A stretch of DNA of 64,000 bases from an uncultured Lachnospiraceae bacterium (lineage in GTDB: Bacteria > Bacillota > Clostridia > Lachnospirales > Lachnospiraceae), in contig CAMWBY010000001.1 in NCBI GenBank assembly GCA_947172645.1, forward strand, positions 124,001-188,000, given 5' to 3'. Numbering within the stretch: position 1 is the stretch's first letter; every line of letters begins with the position of its first letter. A program made the translations under genes and the position numbers. The notes under the pieces are model-generated. The model was not told the origin of the DNA. It worked only from the letters and a program-made list of their open reading frames with translations, and searched no databases. Below, in pieces: positions 35,867 through 46,306 of the stretch.

Positions 35867-36862
35867 ATGCACAATAAGAAGAAAAAACTTTTTGTGGCGC
35901 TTAGTATTGTCATCACCTTAATCATCCTGCTTGTAAGCGCACTTGAAATCACCAAAGCAGTTGGAAAAAGGCGCCTGCTAAGCAGGGTGAATCTATCTCC
36001 TGGACGTGTCAAATACCAGAATAAGCTATATGAATACAACAATGACGTCATCACATTTTTGGTAATGGGCATCGATAAGGGCAAAGAAGCCTTCGAGCCC
36101 TGGGAAACCGACGATGGAAACAGCGGGCAGGCGGACGCCCTATTTCTTGCAGTCCTTGACACAAACAAGAAGACCATCAAGGTCATCGGAATCAACAGAA
36201 ACACTATGACGGACATTGATTTTTATGACGAAGAAAGTAATTATCTCGCCACGTTTCCCGCTCAGATTGCTTTGCAGTACGCCTACGGAAATAACCAGGA
36301 AGAAAGCTGTACATATCAATTGGAAACCGTAAAAAAGCTATTCTACAACCTTCCCATCCATGGATATGCAGCAGTGAACATCGATGCGGTTCCCGTCATC
36401 AACGATACGGTAGGCGGCGTAGATGTGGAAGTATTGGAAGACTTAACGCATGCGGATGAAACTCTCGTAAAAGGCAGTCATGTTCATTTAATGGGCAAAA
36501 GCGCCTACTGGTATGTGAAATATAGAGACATTAACTTATTTTCTTCTGTTGATATGCGAACACACCGCCAAGCGCAATACCTCGATAGCTTCATCGATGC
36601 CGCCAAGCATTCCGTCAAAAGCAATCCTTTTGTGTCACTCCGCCTTTACCGGGAAATCACGCCCCAAATGGCAACCGATTTATCGCTCCCGGAAGCATTT
36701 TACCTAGCAACCGTCTTACCACAATACCAGTTCGACGAGCAAAGTTTCTACAAGGTGACCGGCATGACGGTGATGGGGGATGAATACGAAGAATTTTATC
36801 CCGACGAAGCCGCCTTGTTCGAATTAATCTTAGATGTTTTTTATCGGGAAGGCAACGACTAA
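35867..36862 (+). CDS. LCP-family (LytR-CpsA-Psr) cell-wall polymer transferase
   Basis: This 331-residue membrane-anchored protein starts at ATG 35867 (AGGAGA upstream). It has a short basic cytoplasmic N-terminus, one membrane helix (LFVALSIVITLIILLVSAL) and an extracellular LCP domain with VMGIDKG, GQADALFLAVLD, the Arg of GINRNTMTDI, VGGVDVEVLEDL and the RTHRQAQYL helix. LCP enzymes attach teichoic-acid-like or capsular polymers to peptidoglycan. The canonical PRDT motif is NRNT here. It begins 21 bases after the invertible site and heads a three-gene run with a pseudo-sortase and a secreted protein. Confidence 0.88.
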   Translation: MHNKKKKLFVALSIVITLIILLVSALEITKAVGKRRLLSRVNLSPGRVKYQNKLYEYNNDVITFLVMGIDKGKEAFEPWETDDGNSGQADALFLAVLDTNKKTIKVIGINRNTMTDIDFYDEESNYLATFPAQIALQYAYGNNQEESCTYQLETVKKLFYNLPIHGYAAVNIDAVPVINDTVGGVDVEVLEDLTHADETLVKGSHVHLMGKSAYWYVKYRDINLFSSVDMRTHRQAQYLDSFIDAAKHSVKSNPFVSLRLYREITPQMATDLSLPEAFYLATVLPQYQFDEQSFYKVTGMTVMGDEYEEFYPDEAALFELILDVFYREGND

Positions 36863-36886
36863 TTTAAGAAGGAAGATTACACCATC

Positions 36887-37690
36887 ATGAGACATACAGC
36901 ATGTAATAAAACAAAGATACCGCTGTCCTTCCTGGCCCTCTGCCTGGCAGGTATTTTCACGGGCTGCTCCGGGAACGAAGAGCCAAGCCAGACAACCGCT
37001 TTTCAGACAGAACCCCAATTTGAGACTGGCAGCGGCACACAAGAGGCGACGGGAATCTCCTCGGAGAGCGCGCAGGATTCTTCTGTAAATTTTGAAATAC
37101 TCCAAGAAGAAAACCCAGATATTTTTGCCTGGCTTTATATCCCCGATACAGGAATTGACTGTCCTGTGCTACAGAGTGGGCAGGGAGACGACTTCTACAA
37201 AAATCACAATGCGCTCGGTGAAGAAGACCCGTCAGGCGCTGTATACATTGAGCTTGCCAACTTAAAAAGTATGTGCGATTTTAACACAGTTCTGCATGGC
37301 AATGCCGACACAGAACAAAACGCCCCTTTTACGCAACTATACCGTTTTTCAGACCCTTTGTTCTTTGACAGCCATGAAACCATCTATTTGTACTTAGACG
37401 GGAATGTCCTTACATATGAAATTTTCGCCGCTTACGAAAGGGAAAACACCAGCCTTATCCGCAGCTATGACTTTACATACACCTCTGGCTGCCAAGAATT
37501 TCTGGATGACTTATACGGCACACGGGAAATGAGCATGAATCTGCGAGAGGGATGGGATTTTATCAACCCCTACCATTTCCTTATCACGCTGACCACTCAA
37601 AGAGCGGAGAGCCCAGACAGACAGTTTGTTGTAGTCGCCGTCTTAACGCAGGACGCTGCCGGAACCATCGGCCGGACTGTCGCAGAATAA
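36887..37690 (+). CDS. Sortase-B-fold lipoprotein lacking catalytic Cys and His
   Basis: This 267-residue exported protein has a signal peptide ending FTGC (Cys27, a near-lipobox), a Ser/Thr/Glu-rich linker, then a class B sortase domain: NPDIFAWLYIPDTGIDCPVL, KNHNALGEEDPSGAVYIE, NTVLHGNAD, and FLITLTTQRAESPDRQFVVV. In active enzymes the second motif has YGH and the third TLSTC or TLTTC. Here the His position is Asn139 (a His lies two residues earlier) and the Cys position is Gln238, while Arg245 remains. It is therefore probably not a transpeptidase and may act as a binding or scaffold protein. It follows the LCP gene by 24 bases. Confidence 0.85.
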   Translation: MRHTACNKTKIPLSFLALCLAGIFTGCSGNEEPSQTTAFQTEPQFETGSGTQEATGISSESAQDSSVNFEILQEENPDIFAWLYIPDTGIDCPVLQSGQGDDFYKNHNALGEEDPSGAVYIELANLKSMCDFNTVLHGNADTEQNAPFTQLYRFSDPLFFDSHETIYLYLDGNVLTYEIFAAYERENTSLIRSYDFTYTSGCQEFLDDLYGTREMSMNLREGWDFINPYHFLITLTTQRAESPDRQFVVVAVLTQDAAGTIGRTVAE

Positions 37691-37755
37691 TTTATTTAAA
37701 GACCACACTTAATATTTAACACTATACAACCCAATCATAAAAGGAGGAAACCACA

Positions 37756-38430
37756 TTGAAAAAATTCAGTAAGTTAGTTTCATTGTCACTGGCAGGCATT
37801 ATGTTAGTTTCTATGCCCGCTATGGCAGCGCCCAGCCCTAAGAAACTCTCTGCGGAGCAGATTGAAGAGCAGGCTGCCAGAGCTGTAGAGAATGCAAAGG
37901 CAGAGGAGCAGGCAAGAATCGTTGCTGTAGAAGCAAAAGCAAGTGAAGCAAAAGCTCTCGCTGCAGAAGCTTCCGGCATCCCGATGGCTGTCTCCGTTGC
38001 TGCCGAAGGCGAAGGAAAAACTGTCGGCGAATTTATCAACAACGCTGTTACAGAATTACCCGGGCTTCCGGACGCTACACCGCTTGCACAGGGCGGACAC
38101 GTAATTATCAACGGCGCTCCCAGTAACCAGACCTTCTCTGTACTGAAACCTGTCGCAGCAGCAGTTACATCTGCAAAATCATACGCTTCCACCCTTGGCG
38201 GCAACGTATTGAATGTTGCAAAGATTGATGCATCTGTAGGCGGATTCAACACAGCAACCGTTAACTTCTATATGCCCGGCGTAGCTGCTGGAAACAATAT
38301 CCAGGTTTACCAGTTAACTGACGGACAGTGGAGCAGCGTAAACGTAGCCGAAGTAAGGGCTGACCATGTGGTTGTTGATATGACATCCCTTGGAACCATC
38401 GCTTTTATCGAAGTACCTGCTGCACAGTAA
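37756..38430 (+). CDS. Secreted coiled-coil protein of unknown function
   Basis: This 224-residue protein starts at TTG 37756 behind AAAGGAGG. A clear signal peptide (LVSLSLAGIMLVSMPAMAA) precedes an Ala/Glu/Lys-rich coiled coil (about residues 32-70) and a C-terminal region rich in beta-type residues (VNFYMPGVAAGNNIQVYQL, then GTIAFIEV). I know no family for it. It has no LPxTG-like signal or membrane anchor at the C-terminus. Codon choice resembles that of pflB, suggesting strong expression. It closes the LCP / pseudo-sortase group, and a strong terminator follows. Confidence 0.8.
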   Translation: MKKFSKLVSLSLAGIMLVSMPAMAAPSPKKLSAEQIEEQAARAVENAKAEEQARIVAVEAKASEAKALAAEASGIPMAVSVAAEGEGKTVGEFINNAVTELPGLPDATPLAQGGHVIINGAPSNQTFSVLKPVAAAVTSAKSYASTLGGNVLNVAKIDASVGGFNTATVNFYMPGVAAGNNIQVYQLTDGQWSSVNVAEVRADHVVVDMTSLGTIAFIEVPAAQ

Positions 38431-38466
38431 GCACCGGTTTAAAAGCTTTTCTTTCATAAGTGTGGG

Positions 38467-38502
38467 AAAAACGCACCGTCTGTATACGCGACGGTGCGTT
38501 TT
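38467..38502. terminator. Bidirectional terminator between the secreted protein and uvrA
   Basis: AAAACGCACCGTC and GACGGTGCGTTTT form a perfect 13-bp stem with T-runs on both strands. It serves both converging units. Confidence 0.9.
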
Positions 38503-38511
38503 AATATGACA

Positions 38512-41397
38512 CTACGATATGTCCTGTCTTCTCTTCGCTTTCTCCAACATCTTCTTAACATATATCCCTGTATAAGAAGCCGGATTCTCCGCAATCTTCT
38601 CAGGTGTTCCCTCCGCAATGACGGTTCCGCCGCCGTCGCCGCCTTCCGGCCCCATATCAATAATATAATCGGCGGTCTTAATGACGTCCAGATTATGCTC
38701 AATCACCACTACCGTATTGCCGCCTTCCGCCAACTTGTGCAGAATATCAACCAGCTTGTGCACATCTGCGAAATGCAATCCAGTGGTAGGCTCGTCCAGA
38801 ATATAGATAGTCTTACCTGTACTTCGTCTGCTCAGCTCCGTAGCCAGTTTAATACGCTGTGCCTCTCCGCCGGACAGAGTGGTGGAGGGCTGACCTAATT
38901 TCACATAGGAAAGTCCCACCTCATGAAGCGTTTCAATCTTCCTGCGGATAGACGGAAGATTCTCAAAGAATGGTACGGCTTCCTCCACTGTCATATCAAG
39001 CACGTCAAAAATATTCTTGCCTTTATATTTTACTTCCAGCGTCTCACGATTGTAACGCTTCCCACCGCATACTTCACAAGGTACATAGACATCCGGCAGG
39101 AAGTGCATCTCAATTTTAATAATGCCGTCACCGCCGCAGGCTTCACACCTGCCGCCCTTCACATTAAAACTGAACCGTCCCTTCTTATATCCTCTCGCCT
39201 TGGCATCCTGGGTAGAGGCGAATAAATCCCGAATCTGGTCAAAGACACCTGTATAGGTGGCAGGATTGGACCGGGGCGTCCTGCCAATAGGCGACTGGTC
39301 AATGTCAATCACTTTGTCCAGCTGGTCAATCCCTTCTATCTTTGTATGCTTGCCCGGAATGCACCTTGCTCTGTTTAAATCTCTCGCCAGACGTTTATAG
39401 AGAATCTCATTGACCAGTGAGCTTTTACCGGAACCGGACACTCCTGTTACGCAAGTCATAATTCCAAGCGGTATCTTCACGTCAACTTTCTTCAGATTAT
39501 TCTCCGCAGCCCCCTTGACAGTCAGATAACCGGTCGGTTTCCTTCTGATTGCAGGAACCGGAATCTGGAGTTTACCGCTCAGGTATTGTCCTGTGACGGA
39601 TTCTTCTACCTGCATAATCTCTTCCGCCGTTCCCTGGGCAACCACCACGCCGCCATGAGAACCTGCTCCCGGCCCAATATCTACTACATGGTCAGCCGCA
39701 AGCATCGTATCCTCGTCGTGCTCTACTACAATTAACGTATTCCCTAAATCTTTCAGATTCTTAAGCGCTGCAATCAGCTTGTCATTGTCCCTCTGATGCA
39801 AACCTATACTTGGTTCATCCAGAATATAGCATACTCCAACCAACCCGGAACCGATTTGAGTTGCCAGGCGGATTCGCTGTGCCTCCCCGCCGGACAGCGT
39901 TGCGGTGGCTCTGGACAGAGACAAATACTCCAATCCCACTTCCATAAGAAAGCCCACACGCGCCCGGATTTCCTTCAATATCTGTTTACCAATCAACTCC
40001 TGTTGGGGGGTAAGCTTCATATCGCCTATGAACGCGTGCAATTTGCTAATTGAAGTCGAGGTAATCTCATAAATGTTCTTATCGCACACTGTCACTGCAA
40101 GGGATTCTTTCTTAAGGCGCATCCCTTTACATTCCTTACAGGGCGTAATACGCATATAACTTTCAAACTCCTGCTTCATTAAATCAGAGCCTGTCTCGCG
40201 GTATTTCCGCTCCATATTCTTAATCAGCCCTTCAAAGGCAACAGGATAGACTCCTTTACCCCTCTGCCCCTCGTAGTAAACATCCACTTTCCTGCCATCG
40301 GTACCATGGCAAATTACATCCTGCGCTTTCTGGCTAAGTTCCTCGTACGGTGTGTCCAGACTGAACCCATACTCCTGCGCGAGCGCCTGTAAAATCGCAT
40401 TACTAAAACTGCCCTCATCCTTGCTTGACTGCCATCCCATAGCGGCAATCGCACCCTCGCTTAAGCTGAGTCCCTTATCCGGTATCATCAAGTCAATGTC
40501 AAATTCCATCTTATATCCCAAGCCAAAACAGTCCGGGCATGCGCCAAAAGGATTGTTGAAAGAAAAGCTCCGCGGTTCAATCTCTCCGATGCTGACTCCA
40601 CAGTCAGGGCATGCAAAATTCTGACTGAAATTAACCGCCTCGCCGCCGATGACATCTAATACCATCTGGCCCTCCGCCAATGCAAAAACATTCTCAATGG
40701 AATCCGTCAGACGTCGCTCTATCCCTTCTTTTACCACCAACCTGTCTACAATAATCTCAATGTTGTGTTTGATATTCTTGTCCATAGGAATATCCTCAGA
40801 CAAGTCATACATGTTGCCGTCCACACGCACACGCACATAGCCGCCCTTCTTGGCACGGTCAAACACCTTGGCATGCTCACCCTTCCTGCCCCGCACTACA
40901 GGCGCAAGAAGCTGTATCTTCGTCCCCTCCGGCATATCCAGAATCTGGTCTACAATCTGGTCTACGGTCTGTTTCTTAATCTCCCTGCCGCACTTGGGGC
41001 AATGTGGAATGCCGATTCTCGCATATAGCAGTCTGAAATAATCATAAATCTCCGTCACCGTCCCCACAGTGGAACGAGGATTTCGATTGGTAGATTTCTG
41101 GTCTATGGAAATAGCCGGAGAAAGCCCCTCAATCTTCTCCACATCTGGTTTCTCCATCTGTCCCAGGAACTGTCTGGCATAGGAAGAGAGGGATTCCATA
41201 TACCTTCTCTGCCCCTCTGCGTAAATCGTATCAAAGGCAAGAGATGATTTCCCAGAGCCCGACAACCCCGTGAGAACAACAAATTCATTCCGTGGAATAT
41301 CCACATTCAATCCTTTCAAATTATGTTCATTGGCTCCACGTATCTTAATGTACTCACGCGGACGCATCTTAACCGTATCTGACATATTAATCTCCAT
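38512..41397 (-). CDS. uvrA: Excinuclease ABC subunit UvrA
   Basis: This 961-residue DNA damage sensor of nucleotide excision repair has two ABC modules with Walker A motifs [13 protein letters not shown] and [13 protein letters not shown], two signature motifs (LSGGEAQRI twice), and zinc modules ([24 protein letters not shown]). The start may be ATG 41397 or ATG 41385, since GGAG is better placed for the second. It follows uvrB by 128 bases and shares its SOS-controlled promoter. Confidence 0.97.
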   Translation of the reverse strand: MEINMSDTVKMRPREYIKIRGANEHNLKGLNVDIPRNEFVVLTGLSGSGKSSLAFDTIYAEGQRRYMESLSSYARQFLGQMEKPDVEKIEGLSPAISIDQKSTNRNPRSTVGTVTEIYDYFRLLYARIGIPHCPKCGREIKKQTVDQIVDQILDMPEGTKIQLLAPVVRGRKGEHAKVFDRAKKGGYVRVRVDGNMYDLSEDIPMDKNIKHNIEIIVDRLVVKEGIERRLTDSIENVFALAEGQMVLDVIGGEAVNFSQNFACPDCGVSIGEIEPRSFSFNNPFGACPDCFGLGYKMEFDIDLMIPDKGLSLSEGAIAAMGWQSSKDEGSFSNAILQALAQEYGFSLDTPYEELSQKAQDVICHGTDGRKVDVYYEGQRGKGVYPVAFEGLIKNMERKYRETGSDLMKQEFESYMRITPCKECKGMRLKKESLAVTVCDKNIYEITSTSISKLHAFIGDMKLTPQQELIGKQILKEIRARVGFLMEVGLEYLSLSRATATLSGGEAQRIRLATQIGSGLVGVCYILDEPSIGLHQRDNDKLIAALKNLKDLGNTLIVVEHDEDTMLAADHVVDIGPGAGSHGGVVVAQGTAEEIMQVEESVTGQYLSGKLQIPVPAIRRKPTGYLTVKGAAENNLKKVDVKIPLGIMTCVTGVSGSGKSSLVNEILYKRLARDLNRARCIPGKHTKIEGIDQLDKVIDIDQSPIGRTPRSNPATYTGVFDQIRDLFASTQDAKARGYKKGRFSFNVKGGRCEACGGDGIIKIEMHFLPDVYVPCEVCGGKRYNRETLEVKYKGKNIFDVLDMTVEEAVPFFENLPSIRRKIETLHEVGLSYVKLGQPSTTLSGGEAQRIKLATELSRRSTGKTIYILDEPTTGLHFADVHKLVDILHKLAEGGNTVVVIEHNLDVIKTADYIIDMGPEGGDGGGTVIAEGTPEKIAENPASYTGIYVKKMLEKAKRRQDIS

Positions 41398-41525
41398 GCC
41401 TTTCTATATCCTTTTTACAGTAACTTTCATACATATTGCAAACCTGCTTGCGATAATGTTCCAATCCGAAATTGTAATGTCTCTGGTTTCTCGACTCAAT
41501 CTCCTGTTTATGCTTCATTCAGCGC

Positions 41526-43526
41526 CTATTTATCAAAGTCCCGCAGCTTTCCTTTTAAATCCTTCATGCGATCACGCAGCTCTGCCGCCGCCTCGAAATT
41601 CAAATCCGCCGCCGCCTTCTTCATCTGCTTCTCCACTTCCTTGATGAGTTTCTCCAACTCCTGCCTGTCCATGGACTCCGGGTCCTTTTCGAACCTCATC
41701 TGTTCTTTCTCAATGGTCTTCGAGATACTTATGAGGTCGCGCACTGCTTTCTTAATCGTCTGCGGCGTGATGCCATGCTCCTCATTATAGCGCATCTGAA
41801 TCTCGCGCCTCCGGTTCGTCTCGTCGATTGCTGCACGCATAGAATCCGTCATATTATCCGCATACATGATGACATGTCCTTCAGAATTACGCGCCGCCCG
41901 GCCGATAGTCTGTATCAGTGAAGTCTCAGAACGCAGGAACCCTTCCTTATCCGCATCCAGAATCGCCACCAAAGAAATCTCCGGAATATCCAAACCCTCC
42001 CGAAGTAAATTGATGCCCACTAACACATCAAACACATCCAACCTCATATCGCGGATAATCTGCGCGCGCTCCAATGTATCGATATCCGAATGCAGATATT
42101 TCACACGGATATCTACTTCCTTCATATAGTCTGTCAAGTCCTCAGCCATACGTTTCGTAAGCGTTGTCACAAGAATTTTATGGTGCTTCGCCACCTCTTT
42201 ATTAACTTCGCTAATCAGGTCGTCAATCTGCCCCTCCACAGGACGCACATCCACCTCCGGGTCCAGCAGGCCTGTGGGCCTGATAATTTGCTCCGTGCGG
42301 AACAATTCGTGCTCCGCCTCGTAATCAGAAGGCGTTGCCGAAACAAAAAGCATCTGATCTATATGCTGCTCAAATTCTTGAAAATTGAGCGGCCTGTTAT
42401 CCAATGCAGAAGGCAGACGGAAACCATAGTCCACCAATGTATTCTTCCGTGACCTGTCTCCCGCATACATACCACGTATCTGGGGAACCGTCATATGGGA
42501 CTCATCTATTATAATAAGAAAGTCATCGTTAAAATAATCAAGCAGCGTAAAAGGCGGTTCGCCTTCCGCCATGCCGTTCAGGTGTCTGGAATAATTCTCG
42601 ATTCCTGAACAAAATCCCGTCTCTCTAAGCATCTCGATATCAAAATTCGTGCGTTCCGAGATGCGTTGCGCCTCCAGGAGCTTGTCCTCTCCCTTAAAAT
42701 ATTTCACGCGTCCTTCCAATTCTTTCTCAATCTCTTTACATGCCGCCTGAATCTTCTCCTGGGCCACTACATAGTGTGATGCCGGATAAATCATCACATG
42801 CTCTAAAGTCGCATGTATCTGGCCGGTGAGCGGGTCAGTCTGCGCAATCCGGTCTATCTCATCACCGAAAAATTCTATACGGATAAGATAATCTCCCCCC
42901 TGCGCCGGATACACCTCCAACACATCTCCCCTCACACGAAAACAGCACCGTTGCAGGTCCATGTCGTTACGGTCATACTGCATGTCAATCAGGCCTCGGA
43001 TGACATCATCCCTGTCCTTCTGCATTCCGGGGCGTAGTGACATACTCATACCCGCATACTCTTCCGGGCTTCCCAATCCATAAATACAGGACACACTCGC
43101 TACCACCACCACGTCCCTGCGTTCTGTCAGCGATGCCGTGGCTGACAGCCTCAATTTATCAATTTCATCATTGATGGAGGAATCTTTCGCAATATAAGTA
43201 TCTGTGGAAGGTACATATGCTTCCGGTTGGTAATAATCATAGTAGGAGACAAAATACTCCACCGCATTCTCCGGAAAAAATTCCTTGAACTCACCGTAGA
43301 GCTGCCCGGCCAGGGTCTTATTATGGGCAATCACAAGGGTCGGCTTGTTGAGCGCCTGTATAATATTCGCCATGGTAAATGTCTTACCGGAACCCGTAAC
43401 CCCCAGTAATGTCTGGAATTGATTGCCCTCTTTAAAGCCCTTAACAAGGGCCTCTATGGCTTGGGGCTGGTCGCCGGTGGGTTGGTATTCTGAATGAAGT
43501 TTGAATATATTTTGTTCCGTTTGCAC
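41526..43526 (-). CDS. uvrB: Excinuclease ABC subunit UvrB
   Basis: This 666-residue helicase-like repair protein receives damage from UvrA and directs UvrC. It has Walker [11 protein letters not shown], the damage-probing beta-hairpin [17 protein letters not shown], helicase motifs IIDESHMT and QTIGRAARN, and a C-terminal UVR domain ([13 protein letters not shown]). GTG 43526 is chosen because GGAGGTGG lies at the right distance and the copied fragment at 45262 has the same GTG arrangement. The first ~100 codons recur in two downstream fragments, so this copy of the 5' end may have been brought by a mobile element. Confidence 0.96.
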   Translation of the reverse strand: MQTEQNIFKLHSEYQPTGDQPQAIEALVKGFKEGNQFQTLLGVTGSGKTFTMANIIQALNKPTLVIAHNKTLAGQLYGEFKEFFPENAVEYFVSYYDYYQPEAYVPSTDTYIAKDSSINDEIDKLRLSATASLTERRDVVVVASVSCIYGLGSPEEYAGMSMSLRPGMQKDRDDVIRGLIDMQYDRNDMDLQRCCFRVRGDVLEVYPAQGGDYLIRIEFFGDEIDRIAQTDPLTGQIHATLEHVMIYPASHYVVAQEKIQAACKEIEKELEGRVKYFKGEDKLLEAQRISERTNFDIEMLRETGFCSGIENYSRHLNGMAEGEPPFTLLDYFNDDFLIIIDESHMTVPQIRGMYAGDRSRKNTLVDYGFRLPSALDNRPLNFQEFEQHIDQMLFVSATPSDYEAEHELFRTEQIIRPTGLLDPEVDVRPVEGQIDDLISEVNKEVAKHHKILVTTLTKRMAEDLTDYMKEVDIRVKYLHSDIDTLERAQIIRDMRLDVFDVLVGINLLREGLDIPEISLVAILDADKEGFLRSETSLIQTIGRAARNSEGHVIMYADNMTDSMRAAIDETNRRREIQMRYNEEHGITPQTIKKAVRDLISISKTIEKEQMRFEKDPESMDRQELEKLIKEVEKQMKKAAADLNFEAAAELRDRMKDLKGKLRDFDK

Positions 43527-43728
43527 AAATACCACCTCCATAAATCTAATACGAATAGCGTATTCGCATTGTAAAAAAGTTCAACTATTCGCCAGATATT
43601 CATCGAAGCACATATTCTGTTTCCTAAAAAATGTCCCTTCGACAAACTTGGGTTGCTAAACCCAAGTTTCCGAACCGAGTGAAACCAACAAACTACCGCG
43701 AATAAATTGAAAAGTAAAACTGAGATTG

Positions 43729-43779
43729 ATTATAACATAGCGTCCCTTATTTGTCCATATCAAAACAAACATTTGTTCG
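43729..43779 (-). promoter_or_regulatory. uvrBA promoter with LexA (SOS) box
   Basis: On the minus strand TGGACA and TATAAT are 17 bases apart (43729-43757). Just upstream, at 43766-43779, CGAACAAATGTTTG matches the Gram-positive LexA consensus CGAACRNRYGTTYG-type box at nearly every position. The leader also holds a perfect 11-bp hairpin (43644-43669) of unknown role. Confidence 0.75.
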
Positions 43780-43789
43780 TTTTGTTGTC

Positions 43790-44074
43790 TTATTTACCTT
43801 CCTCAGTGTGCATATAAATGCGGCTTTCTATAATTGAAACCTCAAATTCCTCAATACATTTCTTCATATCTGAACCTATGTAGGCAACCAAGTCTCCCTG
43901 AATCCCCTGAGCCTTCAATTAAAGCCATATTATTATATTTTTATGAATTTTTTCACCCTTTAAATAAACACTATAATAATTTGCTAAAAGCTCAAAAGCT
44001 TTTCCTTTTTGACCTTTAATGCTATTATATCCCAAAAAACAAAGCCACAAGCACCCGCTCATGGCTTCATTCAT
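43790..44074 (-). other. Two short orphan reading frames, probably remnants
   Basis: The minus strand has a 51-codon frame at 43919-44074 (MNEAMSGCLWLCFLGYNSIK onward, with KAFELLANYYSVYLKGEKI) and a following ~41-codon stretch ending at 43790 (DLVAYIGSDMKKCIEEFEV). Together they look like a broken small gene. I cannot name it, and it lies between uvrB and the Rpn-type gene in the accessory region. Confidence 0.35.
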
Positions 44075-44089
44075 TTTCTTATGCTGTAT

Positions 44090-45094
44090 CTAAGCATTTG
44101 CATATAATGCACTCTCTGCTTTTTCATATTCCTCTTCCGTATATCCCATAGATAATATTTGCTCTCTTGTAATATTGGCTCTGATCATTTTCTCAAGAGC
44201 CTCTATTCTTGCTTCTATTCTCGCTTCTATTCTTGCCTCTATTCTTGCCTCTATTCTTGCTTCTTTTTTTTCCCGTTCTCTAATACTCTCTGACCAATTA
44301 CACATAATCCGGATTCTCCTTTCCAGTTCAACAGTCATTGCCATTCCATATTCATCTGCCAATATACGCTTCTTTTCTGATGCGTCTTTCCTGGAAACTA
44401 ACTCTTCCAGCATTGCTATCAACACATTCTGGGACTTCTTCACAGCTTTTCCAGAAGAACTATCCGCCCCACTCCTGATATTGACAATAATGCCTTTCAT
44501 CAGATTCGTATGATATGAATTTCTCTTATTCCCAAAAACTGTTTTTCTGTCAAAACCAATTTCTTCGATAGAATCTTCTGTTTCCTCGCTATCCATACAT
44601 ATCCAGATACTTCGGACTTTTTTCAAATTATCAAAGTCACTATGGAAAAATTCTGTCTGTTTCTGTGCTGAAATCATCCTTGCAAGATAGAATACGATCC
44701 TGTTCTCCAAGTGGTATCCCAACTTACTGGGATCCGTTGACTTCTGCGCCTCAATGTTGATCAGAATCTTCATCTCTTTTTCCTTGAGATATGCAGTAAA
44801 GCGGATATCATAATAGATAATGCCCTCTCCTGGAATATTATCTTCCGTTACTGTTCCTTTCACCCGTCCAAGATTAGAAAGTCCTGCATCAACCGGTCTC
44901 GCTCCTATTTCAATATCATCACCAATGCAGCCAAGGATATCTTCAATATCCATCTCCTGAAACTCCTCAACGGTATACTTCAAAATACGTGAAAGTATCT
45001 GCTTGTCCGCAAGCAAATATTTTACATTTGTATCATATACAGAACCAGAGTCATTCGCTGCATTGACTGTCTGCGCTAAATTTGTCTCAATCAT
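44090..45094 (-). CDS. Rpn-family PD-(D/E)XK nuclease/transposase-like protein
   Basis: This 334-residue protein belongs to the recombination-promoting nuclease group often labelled PD-(D/E)XK nuclease family transposase. The nuclease core is visible as YDIRFTAYLKEKEM, then ILINIEAQKS, with the Asp and the E-x-Q/K pair. The N-terminus (VYDTNVKYLLADKQILSRIL) is typical. Near the C-terminus, a run of ARIE units (five tandem 12-bp repeats) forms a charged helix, followed by an ILSMGYTEEEYEKA tail. Rpn proteins cut DNA and promote RecA-independent recombination. It lies between two uvrB 5' ends. Confidence 0.85.
   Translation of the reverse strand: MIETNLAQTVNAANDSGSVYDTNVKYLLADKQILSRILKYTVEEFQEMDIEDILGCIGDDIEIGARPVDAGLSNLGRVKGTVTEDNIPGEGIIYYDIRFTAYLKEKEMKILINIEAQKSTDPSKLGYHLENRIVFYLARMISAQKQTEFFHSDFDNLKKVRSIWICMDSEETEDSIEEIGFDRKTVFGNKRNSYHTNLMKGIIVNIRSGADSSSGKAVKKSQNVLIAMLEELVSRKDASEKKRILADEYGMAMTVELERRIRIMCNWSESIREREKKEARIEARIEARIEARIEARIEALEKMIRANITREQILSMGYTEEEYEKAESALYANA
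44201..44260 (-). repeat. Tandem 12-bp repeat in the Rpn-type gene
   Basis: Five copies of a unit like CTCTATTCTTGC (plus strand), differing only at C/T positions, encode repeated ARIE/EARI residues. Because 12 is a multiple of 3, copy-number change would lengthen or shorten the helix without a frameshift. Confidence 0.9.
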
Positions 45095-45261
45095 TGGCTT
45101 TCCTCTTTTTTATTATATGCGATATAAATAATAAAATCAATCGCTTCTCAATGAATCGTGGTTACTAGCATATCCTGTTCATGCAGCTATTGCAACCCTT
45201 TTATGCACTATATATAGTTTGTGTTTCTTTAAAATCATCCATATCTTGTATGTAGTTAATT

Positions 45262-45555
45262 TTAGTAATAATAGGACACGAAATATTCTACCGCGTTTTC
45301 AGGGAAAAATTCCTTGAATTCACCGTACAACTGTCCAGCGAGGGTCTTATTGTGGGCTATCACCAAAGTTGGCTTATTAAGCTGCTGGATGATGTTGGCC
45401 ATGGTAAAGGTCTTGCCGGAACCTGTTACCCCCAGTAAAGTCTGGAATTGGTTGCCTTCTTTGAAGCCTTTTACAAGGGCTTCGATGGCTTGGGGCTGGT
45501 CGCCAGTGGGTTGGTATTCGCTGTGGAATTTGAAAATATTTTGTGCAGTTTGCAC
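45262..45555 (-). pseudogene. Truncated uvrB 5' fragment (first ~97 codons)
   Basis: The predicted peptide follows real UvrB almost residue for residue from [16 protein letters not shown] to EYFVSYY, including the Walker A motif, then meets a stop where UvrB reads YYDYYQPE. The ribosome site and GTG start match those of the intact gene, and similarity continues about 50 bases upstream (AAAAAAGTTCACCTATT). The frame is undamaged but cannot give a functional UvrB. A third, more decayed copy lies at 51515. Confidence 0.92.
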
Positions 45556-45657
45556 AATCGTCACCTCCGAAATTCATATTAAAAAAGTTCACCTATTGGT
45601 ACGGAATTCGTGCTCTGGGGATTCCTGTAAAAGCAGATTTGATTATATCATACTGAA

Positions 45658-45950
45658 TCAGATTTGTACAGTGATTCTTAGAACATCTGTTCTTATTTTT
45701 GTGAACCAACTTTTTTGACTCCCTTCCGGAGGCATTGCATCTTTCATGTATGCCAGTAATTCTGGAATTATATTAGAATTGTCACCATAGATATCCACTG
45801 TGACTAATTCCTTTGCATGTCCCATCAGCTTTGATATTTCTTTCGGATTGAAGTTGCTCTTCAAAAGAAGTGTACAATAACCCTTCTCTTTACAATGCAA
45901 ATCTCTCCATATCCTATATCCACATGGAATAAAAGATAAAACACTTATCT
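45658..45950 (-). pseudogene. C-terminal fragment of a tyrosine integrase
   Basis: The frame has no proper start. It encodes LLLKSNFNPKEISKLMGHAK, then ELVTVDIYGDN, matching the end of the catalytic domain of phage-type integrases (LMGHA...Y motif). The Arg-His part upstream is missing. It sits next to the truncated uvrB fragment, where the integrase of an element inserted in uvrB would be expected. Confidence 0.75.
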
Positions 45951-46194
45951 CATATATTTAGATTTATAATCTATGAAGCACCCCTGCTGTGTGATAAGCA
46001 AAATTTCCAGCAAAAACGCCTAGACAGTACAAGACTGTTCGGGCGCTAGGGATAACAGTATATACCTCCAGAAAACGACTATTTTCGCAATCATGGGTGG
46101 AGTTCACCGTTATGGAGATTAGACTTTTTTTGATAAGTGCATATCTATTTGTAAGCGCATGGCGGCATCCTCCTATATTCCTCCAGAGGTATAA
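45951..46194. other. Non-coding accessory stretch
   Basis: No gene is visible. An imperfect stem around 46020-46050 (GACAGT/ACTGTT region with CGCCTAG and GCGCTAGG outside) is the only structure I see. Confidence 0.4.
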
Positions 46195-46223
46195 AAATGG
46201 CGGTTTTGAAATTCAAAACCACC
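46195..46223 (-). terminator. Terminator behind the aldo/keto reductase gene
   Basis: On the minus strand GGTGGTTTTGAAT pairs with TTCAAAACCGCC and runs into ATTTTTAT. It lies about 85 bases after the stop codon. Confidence 0.6.
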
Positions 46224-46306
46224 ACATCAAAACACATTTTAGGCATGGACAATCCCTTATCCAGCAACAGGCTCTCTTGCTGACAGATTACAGTTCTATA
46301 TTGCGT

